Below, piece after piece: positions 26,829-36,777 of a stretch of 64,000 nt of DNA. The notes under the pieces were generated by a model, which ran no database searches, was not told where the DNA came from, and saw only the letters and a list, made by a program, of their open reading frames with translations. The DNA is from Pseudoxanthomonas sp. X-1 (lineage in GTDB: Bacteria > Pseudomonadota > Gammaproteobacteria > Xanthomonadales > Xanthomonadaceae). Both the position numbers and the translations under genes were made by a program. The stretch covers positions 248,001 to 312,000 of the forward strand of contig NZ_CP083376.1 in assembly GCF_020042665.1 (NCBI RefSeq), given 5' to 3'. Positions within the stretch are counted from its first letter, which is position 1. The number at the start of each line of letters is the position of its first letter.

Positions 26829-27981
26829 GCCAGAGCACGCGTGGCGCCAAGCCGGCCCTGATCACGCTGGCCACCTGCACGGTGCTGTTCGTGCTGGTGG
26901 CGTGGTTCGTGCACACCTACGAGCGCGTGGCGCGCCGCGTCGACCTGCCGCCGGTCGGCGAGGCGGCGTGGAACCCGCTCTACGTCCTCAAGCAGGCGCT
27001 GCGCGCCGATGGCGTGGCGGTGGAAGCGCGCCCGCGCCTGGACCTGGACATCGCCCGGCTGGGGCGGCGCGACACGCTGGTGCTGCTGGACGATCCGCGC
27101 TATCTCGACGCCGCGCGCGCATCGGCGCTGCTGGACTGGGTCGCGCGCGGCGGGCACCTGGTGGTGCGCGCGCCACCGGGCGAAGCGTTCGGCCTGCGCG
27201 AATCGATGCCGCTGCTGGAGGCGCTGAAGCTGGAGCCGATGCCGGTCGGCGGCTGCGAGCGGTTCCAGGTGCGGGGCCAGCCGCCGCACGTGGAGTTCTG
27301 CGGCGCGCGGCGGTTCGGACTGCGGGGCGCGCAGCCGGTGCTGGCCTGGGGCAACCTGCGCGACGGCTACGTCTACGCGCGGCTGGCGCGCGGCCAGGGT
27401 TTTGTCGACGTGCTGGCCGACGTGGATTTCCTGCAGAACGGCGCCGCGCCACGTCCCGGCGACGATGGCCGCGGCCTGCGCGCGCCGACGCACCAGGTGC
27501 TGGCCCGGCAGGTGCTGGCGCCCAACTACGGCCACGGCACCATGCACCTGGTCTACGCCACGCAGATGCCGTCGCTGTGGCGCACGCTGGTCGAGCGCGG
27601 CTGGCCGGTGTCGGTGCCGCTGCTGCTGGCGCTGCTGGCCTGGATGGCCCTGCGCGCGCAGCGCTTCGGACCGCTGCAACCTCCGCCGGCCCCGGCGCGC
27701 CGCTCGCTGCTCGAGCATGTGCGCGCCAGTGGCGAGCACCTCTACCGCTATCGCCGCGAAGTGCTGCTGTACGCCGCCGCGCGCGGCGCGTTCCTGGCCA
27801 GGCTCCGGCGCAGTGATCCGGTGGCCGCCGCGCTGAGCGGCGCCGCCCAGGCCGATGCGCTGGCGCGGCGCTTCGACCTGCCGGCCGCGCGCGTGGCGCG
27901 CGCGCTGCAGACCCCGACCGGCCGCGAGCGCCGCGAGTTCGCCGACCGTATTTCCCTGCTGATGTCCATGAGGCAACGACT

Positions 27982-27985
<4 letters not shown>
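26825..27985 (+). CDS. DUF4350 membrane protein (operon gene 4)
   Basis: A 386-residue protein with a membrane helix near the start (ALITLATCTVLFVLVAWFV), a soluble periplasmic DUF4350 domain (YVLKQALRADGVAVEARPRLDLD; LVLLDDPRYLD; DWVARGGHLVVRAP), which has a glutamine-amidotransferase-like fold, a second helix at about 260-280 (VSVPLLLALLAWMAL) and a cytosolic helical tail. Catalytic residues of amidotransferases are not evident. ATGA overlaps join it to both neighbours. Confidence 0.87.
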
Positions 27986-28968
<983 letters not shown>

Positions 28969-28986
28969 GCTCGCTACCACGCTTTC

Positions 28987-29053
28987 GTGGGAGCCGCCAT
29001 GGCGGCGATGAGGCTTTCCCGGGAAAGCCCCTCGCCGCCATGGCGGCTCCCAC
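28987..29053. repeat. GTGGGAG-type REP, paired palindrome inside the MoxR operon
   Basis: A 67-base inverted repeat: arms of about 22 bases beginning GTGGGAGCCGCCATGGCGGC and its complement, around a smaller palindrome TTTCCCGGGAAA. Each arm is nearly the same as the 26-base palindrome at 59.9 kb. It fills the only wide gap of the operon, between moxR and DUF58, and could form a strong RNA hairpin there. Confidence 0.9.
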
Positions 29054-29083
29054 CAGGCGGGCGCTCACGGCGGCATCGTGGCG

Positions 29084-30385
29084 ATGAGGCCAGCCCCGCC
29101 ACTGATCGCGCTGCTGTGCGCCTGGGGCGCGTCCGGGCTGGCGGTGCTGTTCGCCGAGCTGCCGCTGCTGGCCTGGCAGGGCATCGGCGCGGCGATCGCG
29201 ACGCTGGCGTTCATCGATGCGCTGGCGCTGTGGCGCCGGCCCGCGCCCCTGGTGCAGCGCCGCGTGCCCGAGGCGCTGGCGCTGGACCTGCCGCGCGAGG
29301 TGCAGCTCACGCTCGCCTCGCCCGGGCGCGCGCAGCGCGTGGAGGTGTTCGATCTGCATCCGGGCGCCTGGCCCGCGCAGGGCCTGCCGCGCGCGCTGGT
29401 CCTGGCGCGCGACGCCACCGCCACCTTCGCCTACACGCTGCGCCCCATCGCGCGCGGCGATGCCTGGTTCGCCGGCGTGCAGCTGCGCCTGGCCTCGCCG
29501 CTGCGGCTGTGGAAGCAGGCGCGCGTGGTCGGCGCGCCGCAGGCGGTGCGCGTGTACCCGGACTTCGCGCCGCTGGCCCGGCTGGCCTTGTTCAGCGCCG
29601 ACCAGGCCTCGCGGCTGGTCGGCGCGCATCTCAAGCGCCGCAGGGGCGAGGGCACCGACTTCAACCAGATGCGCGAGTACCGCGTCGGCGACAGCCTGCG
29701 CCAGATCGACTGGAAGGCCACCTCGCGCGCGCGCAAGCTGATCTCGCGCGAGTATCAGGACGAGAAGAACCAGCAGCTGGTGCTGGTGCTGGACACCGGC
29801 CGGCGCATGCTGGCGCGCGAGGACGGGCTGGCGCATTTCGACCATGCGCTCAATGCCGCGCTGGTGGTGGCCTACCTCGCCTTGCGCCAGGGCGATGCCG
29901 CCGGCCTGCTGTCCGCCGGCGAGCAGCCGCGCTGGGTGCCGCCGCGACGCGGCATGGCCGGCATCGACACCCTGCTGCGCGCGGCCTACGACCTGCAGCC
30001 CTCGGCCACCGCCTGCGACTACCTCGCGATGGCCAGCGAACTGTCCGCACGCCAGCGCCGCCGCGCGCTGGTGATGCTGGTGACCAACGTGCGCGACGAG
30101 GACATCGAGGACCTGCTGGCGGCCGTGCACCTGCTGCGCCGCCGGCACCTGGTGTGCGTGGCCAGCCTGCGCGAGGCCGAGCTGGACCAGGCGCTGGACG
30201 CCGAGGTCGCCGACCTGTCCGGCGCCATCCAGGCCGGCGCGGTGGCCCGCTATCTCGAACAGCGCGCCGCGGCCCACGACGCCCTGCGCGGCCATGGCGT
30301 GATGGTGCTGGATGTCACCACTGCCCAGCTGCCCGCCGCGCTGGTCGAGCGCTATCTGGCGGTCAAGCGCGAGGGGTTGCTGTAG
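29084..30385 (+). CDS. DUF58 protein with VWA-like domain (operon gene 6)
   Basis: A 433-residue protein: two N-terminal helices (to about residue 45), then a beta-rich region and the DUF58 core YRVGDSLRQIDWKATSRARKL, followed by a VWA-like fold (LVLVLDTGRRMLARED). In canonical VWA domains the metal site is DxSxS; here it reads DTGRR, so metal binding is doubtful. DUF58 proteins are the usual partners of MoxR ATPases. The ATG at 29084 is used; GTG at 29078 is in frame. No terminator is obvious after the stop. Confidence 0.9.
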   Translation: MRPAPPLIALLCAWGASGLAVLFAELPLLAWQGIGAAIATLAFIDALALWRRPAPLVQRRVPEALALDLPREVQLTLASPGRAQRVEVFDLHPGAWPAQGLPRALVLARDATATFAYTLRPIARGDAWFAGVQLRLASPLRLWKQARVVGAPQAVRVYPDFAPLARLALFSADQASRLVGAHLKRRRGEGTDFNQMREYRVGDSLRQIDWKATSRARKLISREYQDEKNQQLVLVLDTGRRMLAREDGLAHFDHALNAALVVAYLALRQGDAAGLLSAGEQPRWVPPRRGMAGIDTLLRAAYDLQPSATACDYLAMASELSARQRRRALVMLVTNVRDEDIEDLLAAVHLLRRRHLVCVASLREAELDQALDAEVADLSGAIQAGAVARYLEQRAAAHDALRGHGVMVLDVTTAQLPAALVERYLAVKREGLL

Positions 30386-30406
30386 TCGACTGCTCGCGGG
30401 AAGAAC

Positions 30407-30952
30407 TCATCGCTCGTCGCCACGCTTCACCGAGAAAACGTGATTGATCGCGGCCAACAACAGCCAAACAAAGGCGGCAGCGACGTAGAACAGGATGGTC
30501 CCGGTCAAAGCGAGCGACAGCGAAGAACTCACCATGCCGCGATAGACCAACCCCGATCGGCCGATCAGACCTTCGCCGGAGGCAAGTAGCGACTCTGGGA
30601 AGAAAAAGGCCGGTAGCGCCAGGCAAAGGGCAAGGATCAGAAGGAAAAGCCGGTCGGGTAGTCCACCCGGGCGGAGGGGGAGATGCTGCATGCTCGACCG
30701 CTGCAACGCCATCGACAGCGGCACCAGCAGACCGTAGCCCAGGACAACATAGACCCAGGCGCGTCGTTGATCCTGCGGTAGGGCGACCGCGGCAAATGGA
30801 CCGAGCCTGGCTGCCGCATCGGCAACGAGCGCAAGCGCGAGACTTGTCACCGCCACCAGCAAGAGGCTTTTCCGGTCCTTGCGATTCCGTGCTTCAAACC
30901 CGATCAGATCCGGCCTTGGATCCCTCATTTGCGTTCCTGACTCGCTGTTCAT
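30407..30952 (-). CDS. Membrane protein, unknown
   Basis: A 181-residue protein with four hydrophobic helices (about 30-50, 65-85, 100-120, 150-172) and a short charged start. I recognise no family. The base composition is less GC-rich than its neighbours (for example AACAACAGCCAAACAAAGG near 30460), which may point to a different history. It is convergent with the DUF58 gene. Confidence 0.7.
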   Translation of the reverse strand: MNSESGTQMRDPRPDLIGFEARNRKDRKSLLLVAVTSLALALVADAAARLGPFAAVALPQDQRRAWVYVVLGYGLLVPLSMALQRSSMQHLPLRPGGLPDRLFLLILALCLALPAFFFPESLLASGEGLIGRSGLVYRGMVSSSLSLALTGTILFYVAAAFVWLLLAAINHVFSVKRGDER

Positions 30953-31144
30953 CCGGTAGCGTGGCTTGATTCTAAGACACGAATCGGATCAGGCGTAGGA
31001 GCTCTCACGCGCCCGTTGCTGTTGCCGTGCGGCATGAAGCACTAGCCGTCGCAGTTGGTGCGGGTATCGCGCTCACGGCTAAGTGGATGTTGTAGGCGCG
31101 ATCGTCTTCCTTGCTGCATGCGCCTCGCCGTACCGGCGGTCCGC

Positions 31145-31582
31145 TTAAACCGGCGGCAAAGGCGGCGGCTGGTTCTTTCGCGCACGCAGCAGCGGCACGG
31201 CAGCCGAGACGGCCAGCAGCAGGAAGCTCACTTCCCAGAGGTAGAAGCCTTCGCCGAAGGCCTGGCGCATGACATTCATTCCGCCCTCGTCCAGCGGAAA
31301 GCGGTCCACGCGCACCGTGTCCAGTCCCACCCCGAATGCGAGCAGACTCAGGACGAGGACCACGCGCGTGCGGCGCATGAGGTAGGCGATCAGCGCCGCC
31401 GCGTACAGGCCGTTCGCCAGCCAGGCGAAACAGGAGGAATCGGCCAGCGGGAGGGCGCCGAAGATCAGCAGCACCAGCCCGATCAGGTACGAGCCGCCGC
31501 CGTACAGCGCAGGCAGGAACAGCGACACGCCGTACAGCAGCACGCTGGCGATCAGCAGCGCATGGGATTTCAGGAATCGCAT
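31145..31582 (-). CDS. Membrane protein, unknown
   Basis: A 145-residue protein with four hydrophobic helices (LIASVLLYGVSLFLPAL; LIGLVLLIFGALPLA; FAWLANGLYAAALIAYL; LWEVSFLLLAVSAAVPLL) and a proline-rich tail (QPPPLPPV). No family recognised; the layout resembles small proteins annotated only as hypothetical. About 190 bases after its stop (30953-31144) contain no gene. Confidence 0.72.
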   Translation of the reverse strand: MRFLKSHALLIASVLLYGVSLFLPALYGGGSYLIGLVLLIFGALPLADSSCFAWLANGLYAAALIAYLMRRTRVVLVLSLLAFGVGLDTVRVDRFPLDEGGMNVMRQAFGEGFYLWEVSFLLLAVSAAVPLLRARKNQPPPLPPV

Positions 31583-31632
31583 CAGGCCTCGTCCTTGTAT
31601 CGCCCTCCACCGCGCCCAGTCTGCCGCCGCGC

Positions 31633-32811
31633 TCAGGCGTAGAACACCCCGGGCGCCTCATCGATGATCGCGTGCGGCAGGAAGCGCGCGCTGTCGCGGG
31701 TGATGCGGGTGTCGTCCTCGCGGATGCCGATGCCGCAGGCGCTATCGCCGATCACCCAGCTGCCGATCAGCGGGTAGCGGCCGTCGAAGGCGGTCAGCGG
31801 ATGGGCCGCCTGGACGATGCACGGTCCGGCATAGGGGCCGTCGCTTTCCTGCCAGCCGCCATCGGCCAGGTGCAGGGCGATGTTGGCGCCCTCGCGCGAA
31901 TGCAGCGGCTTGCGCACCCGGCCCGCGCGCAGCGGCGTGCCGTCGTCGAAATGCGCTTCCAGCAGGTTGGGATGGCCGCGATGGCGCTGCCACAGCAGCG
32001 GCAGCAGGCCCTTGTTGCTCAGCACCGCCTTCCACGCCGGTTCCAGCAGCTGCAGGCCCGAGGCCGGCAGGGCACGGCCGAACTCCTCGGCCAGCAGGTC
32101 CTCCAGCGGGTACAGCTTGAACAGCGTGCCGATCACGCCATCGTCCAGGTCGGTGAAGCGGCCGTCCTCGGACAGGCCGATGTCCTCGATGGCGACGAAC
32201 TCGCTCTCCAGCCCCGCCTGGGCCGCGCAGTCGCGCAGATAGGCGACCGTGCCGCGGTCCTCGGTGGAGTCGCGCACGGCCGCGAAGCGCAGCGGGCCGT
32301 GCAGGGCGGGCGCGATCTGCCCGAAGCGCGCCACCAGCGCCTCGTGCAGCGCGTTGAACTGGTCGGCCTGCGCCGGCAGCCGCTGCGCGGCGCGCTGGTC
32401 CTCCAGCCACTGCCACTGGAAGAACGCGGCCTCGAACAGGGACGTGGGCGTGTCGTAGTTCAGCTCGTACAGCTTGGCCGGCCCGCGTCCGTCGTAGGCC
32501 AGGTCCAGCCGGCCGTACAGATGCGGCTGACGCTGCTGCCAGCTCTCGGCGATCCAGGACCAGGCGAACTGCGGGATCGCCAGGCGTTCGAGCAGCTGCG
32601 CGTCGCGCACGATGTCGTCCACCAGGTCCAGCGCCATGGCGTGCAGCTCGGCGCTCGGATCCTCCAGGTCGTCCTCGATCTGGCGCAGGGTGAAGGCGTA
32701 GTACGCGCTTTCGTCCCAGTACGGCGCGCCGTCGATGGTGTGGAAGTCGAAGCCGCACTCGGCCGCCTGCGCGCGCCAGTCGCCGCGCGGGGTGATGGCG
32801 ATGCGGCGCAT
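31633..32811 (-). CDS. Glutathionylspermidine synthase-like ATP-grasp protein (YgiC type)
   Basis: A 392-residue protein matching the synthetase domain family of E. coli Gss/YgiC/YjfC. Landmarks are YYAFTLRQIEDDLE, KLYELNYDTPTSLFEAAFFQWQW, DGVIGTLFKLYPLEDL, KAVLSNKGLLPLLWQ and KPLHSREGANIAL, giving ATP-grasp residues. The amidase half of Gss is absent, as in YgiC. The family ligates peptides to amines, but the YgiC substrate is not known. It begins 1 base after the DUF1190 stop, so the two form an operon like ygiB-ygiC. Confidence 0.92.
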   Translation of the reverse strand: MRRIAITPRGDWRAQAAECGFDFHTIDGAPYWDESAYYAFTLRQIEDDLEDPSAELHAMALDLVDDIVRDAQLLERLAIPQFAWSWIAESWQQRQPHLYGRLDLAYDGRGPAKLYELNYDTPTSLFEAAFFQWQWLEDQRAAQRLPAQADQFNALHEALVARFGQIAPALHGPLRFAAVRDSTEDRGTVAYLRDCAAQAGLESEFVAIEDIGLSEDGRFTDLDDGVIGTLFKLYPLEDLLAEEFGRALPASGLQLLEPAWKAVLSNKGLLPLLWQRHRGHPNLLEAHFDDGTPLRAGRVRKPLHSREGANIALHLADGGWQESDGPYAGPCIVQAAHPLTAFDGRYPLIGSWVIGDSACGIGIREDDTRITRDSARFLPHAIIDEAPGVFYA

Positions 32812-32812
32812 G

Positions 32813-33349
32813 TCAGCCGCCGAAGCTGGCGCGGCCGCTGCTGCGCGCGCCGAAGCCGCCGCGGCTGACGGTCACGGCGCGGTTGGGCGTGGCGTTGACC
32901 GGGGTCATGCCGGTGGTGCCGGTGCGGAACGCGCCGGAGGTGTCCGGCCGCGCGCCCGGGGTGGGCCGCAGCCAGCCGTTGTCGCGGTTCTGGTAGGCCG
33001 GCGCGGCGTTGAAGCCGGCGCGGTTGTTCAGCATCTGCGACATGAAGAAGCCAGCCATCAGCGGGCCGATGAACGAGTGCCCCTGGCTGTCGCGCTGCTC
33101 GGCGCAGCGGTCCTCGCCCCAGTCCACCTTGCACTGCTCGCGCGTGGCGTAGCGCGGCGCCTGGTCGGCCGACTGCTTCTGGGCGCTGTCGAAGGCCTGC
33201 TTGCAGCTGGCCGCGTCGCCGGTCTCTCGCGTGCAGGCCTCGACCGTGGTGTACAGGCCCTGGCGGACGTCCGGCTCGTTCTGGCAGGCGGTGAACAGCA
33301 GGGGCGCGGCGCCCATCAGCAGCAGGCGCGTGGTGGTGGAGCGTTTCAT
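32813..33349 (-). CDS. DUF1190 lipoprotein-like protein (YgiB type)
   Basis: A 178-residue exported protein: lipobox LLFTACQ at about residues 17-23, a cysteine-bearing domain ([35 protein letters not shown]) and a glycine/arginine/serine-rich tail ending [16 protein letters not shown], the usual YgiB ending. The ATG at 33349 is used. Paired with the YgiC-like gene, this is the same two-gene unit as in enterobacteria; the role is unknown, with links to outer-membrane or envelope phenotypes. Confidence 0.9.
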   Translation of the reverse strand: MKRSTTTRLLLMGAAPLLFTACQNEPDVRQGLYTTVEACTRETGDAASCKQAFDSAQKQSADQAPRYATREQCKVDWGEDRCAEQRDSQGHSFIGPLMAGFFMSQMLNNRAGFNAAPAYQNRDNGWLRPTPGARPDTSGAFRTGTTGMTPVNATPNRAVTVSRGGFGARSSGRASFGG

Positions 33350-33512
33350 CGGGGTCCGGTCAGGGGCGGGCGATGGGCCCATGATGCCTGCAGCGCCGGG
33401 CGCCTGGCCCTACATGGCTGAACGGTCAGTTGCAGCAGCAACGGAGCAAACGGAGGAAAATGCCGGCTTTCCGCCGCACGCCAGCCTTCGCGCTCGCTCA
33501 AGACCGACCGCC

Positions 33513-35351
33513 ATGCCCGAGTACCGCTCCAGGACCTCCACCCACGGCCGCAACATGGCCGGCGCCCGCGCGCTGTGGCGCGCGACCGGCATGCAGGACG
33601 CCGACTTCCACAAGCCGATCATCGCCATCGCCAACTCCTTCACCCAGTTCGTGCCCGGCCATGTGCATCTGAAGGACCTGGGCCAGCTGGTGGCGCGCGA
33701 GATCGAGCGCGTGGGCGGGGTGGCCAAGGAGTTCGACACCATCGCGGTGGACGACGGCATCGCCATGGGCCATGACGGCATGCTCTATTCGCTGCCCAGC
33801 CGCGAGATCATCGCCGACTCGGTCGAGTACATGGTCAATGCGCACTGCGCCGACGCGCTGGTGTGCATCTCCAACTGCGACAAGATCACCCCGGGCATGC
33901 TGATGGCCGCCTTGCGCCTCAACATCCCCACCGTGTTCGTCTCCGGCGGGCCGATGGAGGCCGGCAAGACCCGGCTGGCCGATCACAAGCTGGACCTGAT
34001 CGACGCGATGGTGATGGCGGCCGATCCGAACGCGACGGACGAGCAGGTCGCCGCGGTCGAGCGCAGCGCCTGCCCGACCTGCGGCTCGTGCAGCGGCATG
34101 TTCACCGCCAACTCGATGAACTGCCTGACCGAGGTCCTGGGCCTGTCGCTGCCGGGCAACGGCACCGTGGTGGCCACCCATGCCGACCGCGAGGCGCTGT
34201 TCAAGCGCGCCGGCGTGGCCGCGGTCGAGCTGTGCCATCGTTGGTACGGCGCGGAAGATCCCACCGCGCTGCCGCGCGGCATCGCCACGTTCGAGGCCTT
34301 CGAGAACGCGATGACGCTGGACATCGCCATGGGCGGGTCGACCAACACCATCCTGCATCTGCTCGCCGCCGCGCAGGAGGGCGAGGTGCCCTTCGACATG
34401 CGCGACATCGACCGCCTCTCGCGGCGGGTGCCGCAGCTGTGCAAGGTCGCGCCGAACACGCAGAAGTACCACATCGAGGACGTGCACCGCGCCGGCGGGA
34501 TCATGGCGATCCTGGGCGAGCTGGCGCGCGGCGGGCTGCTGCACACCGAGGTGCCCACCGTGCACGCGCGGACGCTGGCCGAGGCCATCGCCAGGTGGGA
34601 CGTGACGACCGCGCAGGACGAGGCCGTGCAGACCTTCTACAAGGCAGGCCCGGCCGGTATCCCGACCCAGATCGCCTTCAGCCAGGCCACGCGCTGGCCG
34701 TCGCTGGACGTGGACCGCGCGCAGGGCTGCATCCGCAGCGTCGAACACGCCTATTCGGCAGAAGGCGGCCTGGCCGTGCTCTACGGCAACATCGCCCGCG
34801 ATGGCTGCGTGGTGAAGACCGCCGGCGTGGACGAATCCATCCACGTGTTCGAAGGCACGGCGAGGGTGTTCGAGAGCCAGGATGCGGCGGTCAAGGGCAT
34901 CCTCGGCGATGAGGTCAAGGCCGGCGACGTGGTGGTGATCCGCTACGAAGGCCCCAAGGGCGGCCCCGGCATGCAGGAAATGCTCTACCCGACCTCGTAT
35001 CTGAAATCCAAGGGCCTGGGCAAGCAGTGTGCGCTGCTCACCGATGGCCGCTTCTCCGGCGGCACCTCGGGCCTGTCCATCGGCCACGCCTCGCCGGAGG
35101 CCGCCGCCGGCGGCGCCATCGGCCTGGTGCGCGACGGCGACCGCATCCTGATCGACATCCCCAACCGCGGCATCAACCTGCTGGTCTCCGACGAGGAGCT
35201 CGCCGCCCGCCGCGCCGAGCAGGACGCCAAGGGCTGGAAGCCGGCACAGCCGCGCCCGCGCAAGGTCAGCACCGCGCTGAAGGCCTATGCGCTGTTGGCC
35301 ACCAGCGCCGACAAGGGCGCCGTGCGCGACAAGGCCCTGCTGGACGGCTGA
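33513..35351 (+). CDS. ilvD: Dihydroxy-acid dehydratase
   Basis: Fe-S dehydratase of valine, leucine and isoleucine synthesis, 612 residues. It starts [20 protein letters not shown]; the cluster and metal cysteines lie in [11 protein letters not shown] and [11 protein letters not shown], and [19 protein letters not shown] is present. It is closer to IlvD than to the related Edd (phosphogluconate dehydratase). A strong ribosome site and ATG at 33460, out of frame, lie in the leader; the start at 33513 is chosen on protein homology. The other ilv genes are not in this window. Confidence 0.96.
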   Translation: MPEYRSRTSTHGRNMAGARALWRATGMQDADFHKPIIAIANSFTQFVPGHVHLKDLGQLVAREIERVGGVAKEFDTIAVDDGIAMGHDGMLYSLPSREIIADSVEYMVNAHCADALVCISNCDKITPGMLMAALRLNIPTVFVSGGPMEAGKTRLADHKLDLIDAMVMAADPNATDEQVAAVERSACPTCGSCSGMFTANSMNCLTEVLGLSLPGNGTVVATHADREALFKRAGVAAVELCHRWYGAEDPTALPRGIATFEAFENAMTLDIAMGGSTNTILHLLAAAQEGEVPFDMRDIDRLSRRVPQLCKVAPNTQKYHIEDVHRAGGIMAILGELARGGLLHTEVPTVHARTLAEAIARWDVTTAQDEAVQTFYKAGPAGIPTQIAFSQATRWPSLDVDRAQGCIRSVEHAYSAEGGLAVLYGNIARDGCVVKTAGVDESIHVFEGTARVFESQDAAVKGILGDEVKAGDVVVIRYEGPKGGPGMQEMLYPTSYLKSKGLGKQCALLTDGRFSGGTSGLSIGHASPEAAAGGAIGLVRDGDRILIDIPNRGINLLVSDEELAARRAEQDAKGWKPAQPRPRKVSTALKAYALLATSADKGAVRDKALLDG

Positions 35352-35417
35352 GGCGGCCGGCGTGGTCAAGCCCAGGGTGTCCACGGCAAGATGCGGGCTC
35401 CTGACCGGGAGCCCGCC

Positions 35418-36323
35418 ATGCATCGACTCGCCTGCCTGCTGATCGTTCCGCTGCTGGGGTTACTGGCCCCGCAGGCCCACGCCGACGACACCCGCCTGTG
35501 GGACGTCTACGCCCAGCAGCTCAAGGGCGTGAAGTACGTATCGCTCTCGCATGTGATCGCGCCGGACATTCCGGTGTGGCACGGCTTCGGGCCCTCGACG
35601 TTCGAACCGGCGCGAGATCCGGCCGATGGCCATGCCTACACCTACGCCAAGGACGGGTTCGAGGCCACGCGCTACACGCTGGCCACCGACCAGCTGGGCA
35701 CCCAGCTCGATCCGCCCGCGCACTGGGCACCGGAGTATCCATCCATCGACGAACTGCCGGCCAGCTACACCCTGCGCCCGCTGGTGGTGATCTCCATCGT
35801 CGAGCAGGTCAAGCGCGACCCCGGCTATGCGCTGAGCGTGGCCGACATCGAGGCCTTCGAGCGGCGCCATGGCCGCATTCCGGAAGGGGCGGTGGTCTTC
35901 GTGCGTTCGGACTGGTCCAGGCGCTGGCCGGATCCGGCGCTGGCCAGACTTGAGCGCTTCCCGGGCGTGTCGCTGCCGGCGCTGAAGTTCCTGCACGAAC
36001 AGCGCCACATCCTGCTGCACGGGCACGAGCCGCTGGACACCGACGACAGCCCCAAGCTGGAAGGCGAGGCCTGGCTGATGCACCACGGCTACGCCCAGGC
36101 CGAAGGCGTGGCGCACCTGGACCAGGTGCCGGAAGTCGGCGCGCTGGTGGCGATCGGCTTCCCACGGTTCAAGGGCGGCACCGGCGGCTACGCCAGCTTC
36201 ACCGCGATCTGCCCGCCCGACTGGCCGCACGGTGTGGCCGCCGATCCGCGTCGTGATGCGCCGCTGCCGCGGTCGGACAAGCCGCTGCACTGGGATGCCG
36301 GCAAGGGCGTGCGCGTGCGCTGA
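35418..36323 (+). CDS. Exported cyclase-family protein (kynurenine formamidase-like)
   Basis: A 301-residue protein with a signal peptide (MHRLACLLIVPLLGLLAPQAHAD). The metal motif of the cyclase family, normally HxGTHxDxPxH, reads QLGTQLDPPAH at 92-102: two ligand histidines are glutamine, the aspartate and last histidine remain. Later motifs VFVRSDWSRRW and HGHEPLDTDD fit the family. This GTQ form belongs to a variant subfamily, so kynurenine formamidase activity should not be assumed. It follows ilvD by 66 bases. Confidence 0.88.
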   Translation: MHRLACLLIVPLLGLLAPQAHADDTRLWDVYAQQLKGVKYVSLSHVIAPDIPVWHGFGPSTFEPARDPADGHAYTYAKDGFEATRYTLATDQLGTQLDPPAHWAPEYPSIDELPASYTLRPLVVISIVEQVKRDPGYALSVADIEAFERRHGRIPEGAVVFVRSDWSRRWPDPALARLERFPGVSLPALKFLHEQRHILLHGHEPLDTDDSPKLEGEAWLMHHGYAQAEGVAHLDQVPEVGALVAIGFPRFKGGTGGYASFTAICPPDWPHGVAADPRRDAPLPRSDKPLHWDAGKGVRVR

Positions 36324-36384
36324 GCGGCACTTGCCCGCATGCCGCCGGCGACCAAGAATCCGCCATCACCCACGGAGCAGCGCG

Positions 36385-36765
36385 ATGAAGCGAGTCACGG
36401 GAATCGGCGGGATCTTCTTCAAGGCGCGCGATCCGGCCGCCCTGGCCGCTTGGTATCGCGATCACCTCGGCCTGGAGGTGGCCGGCTGGAACGGCGCCAT
36501 CTTCAGCTGGGGCGGCGAGGGCAGCGAGCCCGGCATGACGCTGTGGAGCCCATTCGCCGCCGACACCACGTACATGGCGCCGGGCACCGCGTCGTTCATG
36601 GTCAACTTCCGCGTCGCCGATCTCGATGCGCTGCTGGCCGCGCTGCGCAGCGAAGGCTGCCATGTGCTGGAGGACACGCAGTCCTCCGAGCAGGGCAAGT
36701 TCGGTTGGGTCATCGACCCGGAAGGCAACAAGGTCGAGCTGTGGGAGCCGCCCGCGGGGCAGTGA
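36385..36765 (+). CDS. VOC-family (glyoxalase-fold) protein
   Basis: A 126-residue single VOC domain: GIGGIFFKARDPAALAAWYRDHLGL at the start and FGWVIDPEGNKVELWEPP at the end, with the metal glutamate in VELW. Such proteins cover glyoxalase I, dioxygenase and resistance activities, so no substrate is given. GGAG precedes the ATG. It is 61 bases after the cyclase gene, possibly in the same transcript. Confidence 0.88.
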   Translation: MKRVTGIGGIFFKARDPAALAAWYRDHLGLEVAGWNGAIFSWGGEGSEPGMTLWSPFAADTTYMAPGTASFMVNFRVADLDALLAALRSEGCHVLEDTQSSEQGKFGWVIDPEGNKVELWEPPAGQ

Positions 36766-36777
36766 CCGCCGCGCGCG

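Noticed and set aside
33513..35351. Phosphogluconate dehydratase (edd) rather than ilvD
   Set aside because: The protein start, cysteine motifs and C-terminus match IlvD better, although zwf and pgl elsewhere in the window made edd worth considering.
33498..35423. 641-codon open frame antisense to ilvD
   Set aside because: Composition artefact: ilvD is complete and recognisable on the plus strand; the antisense protein has no domain features.
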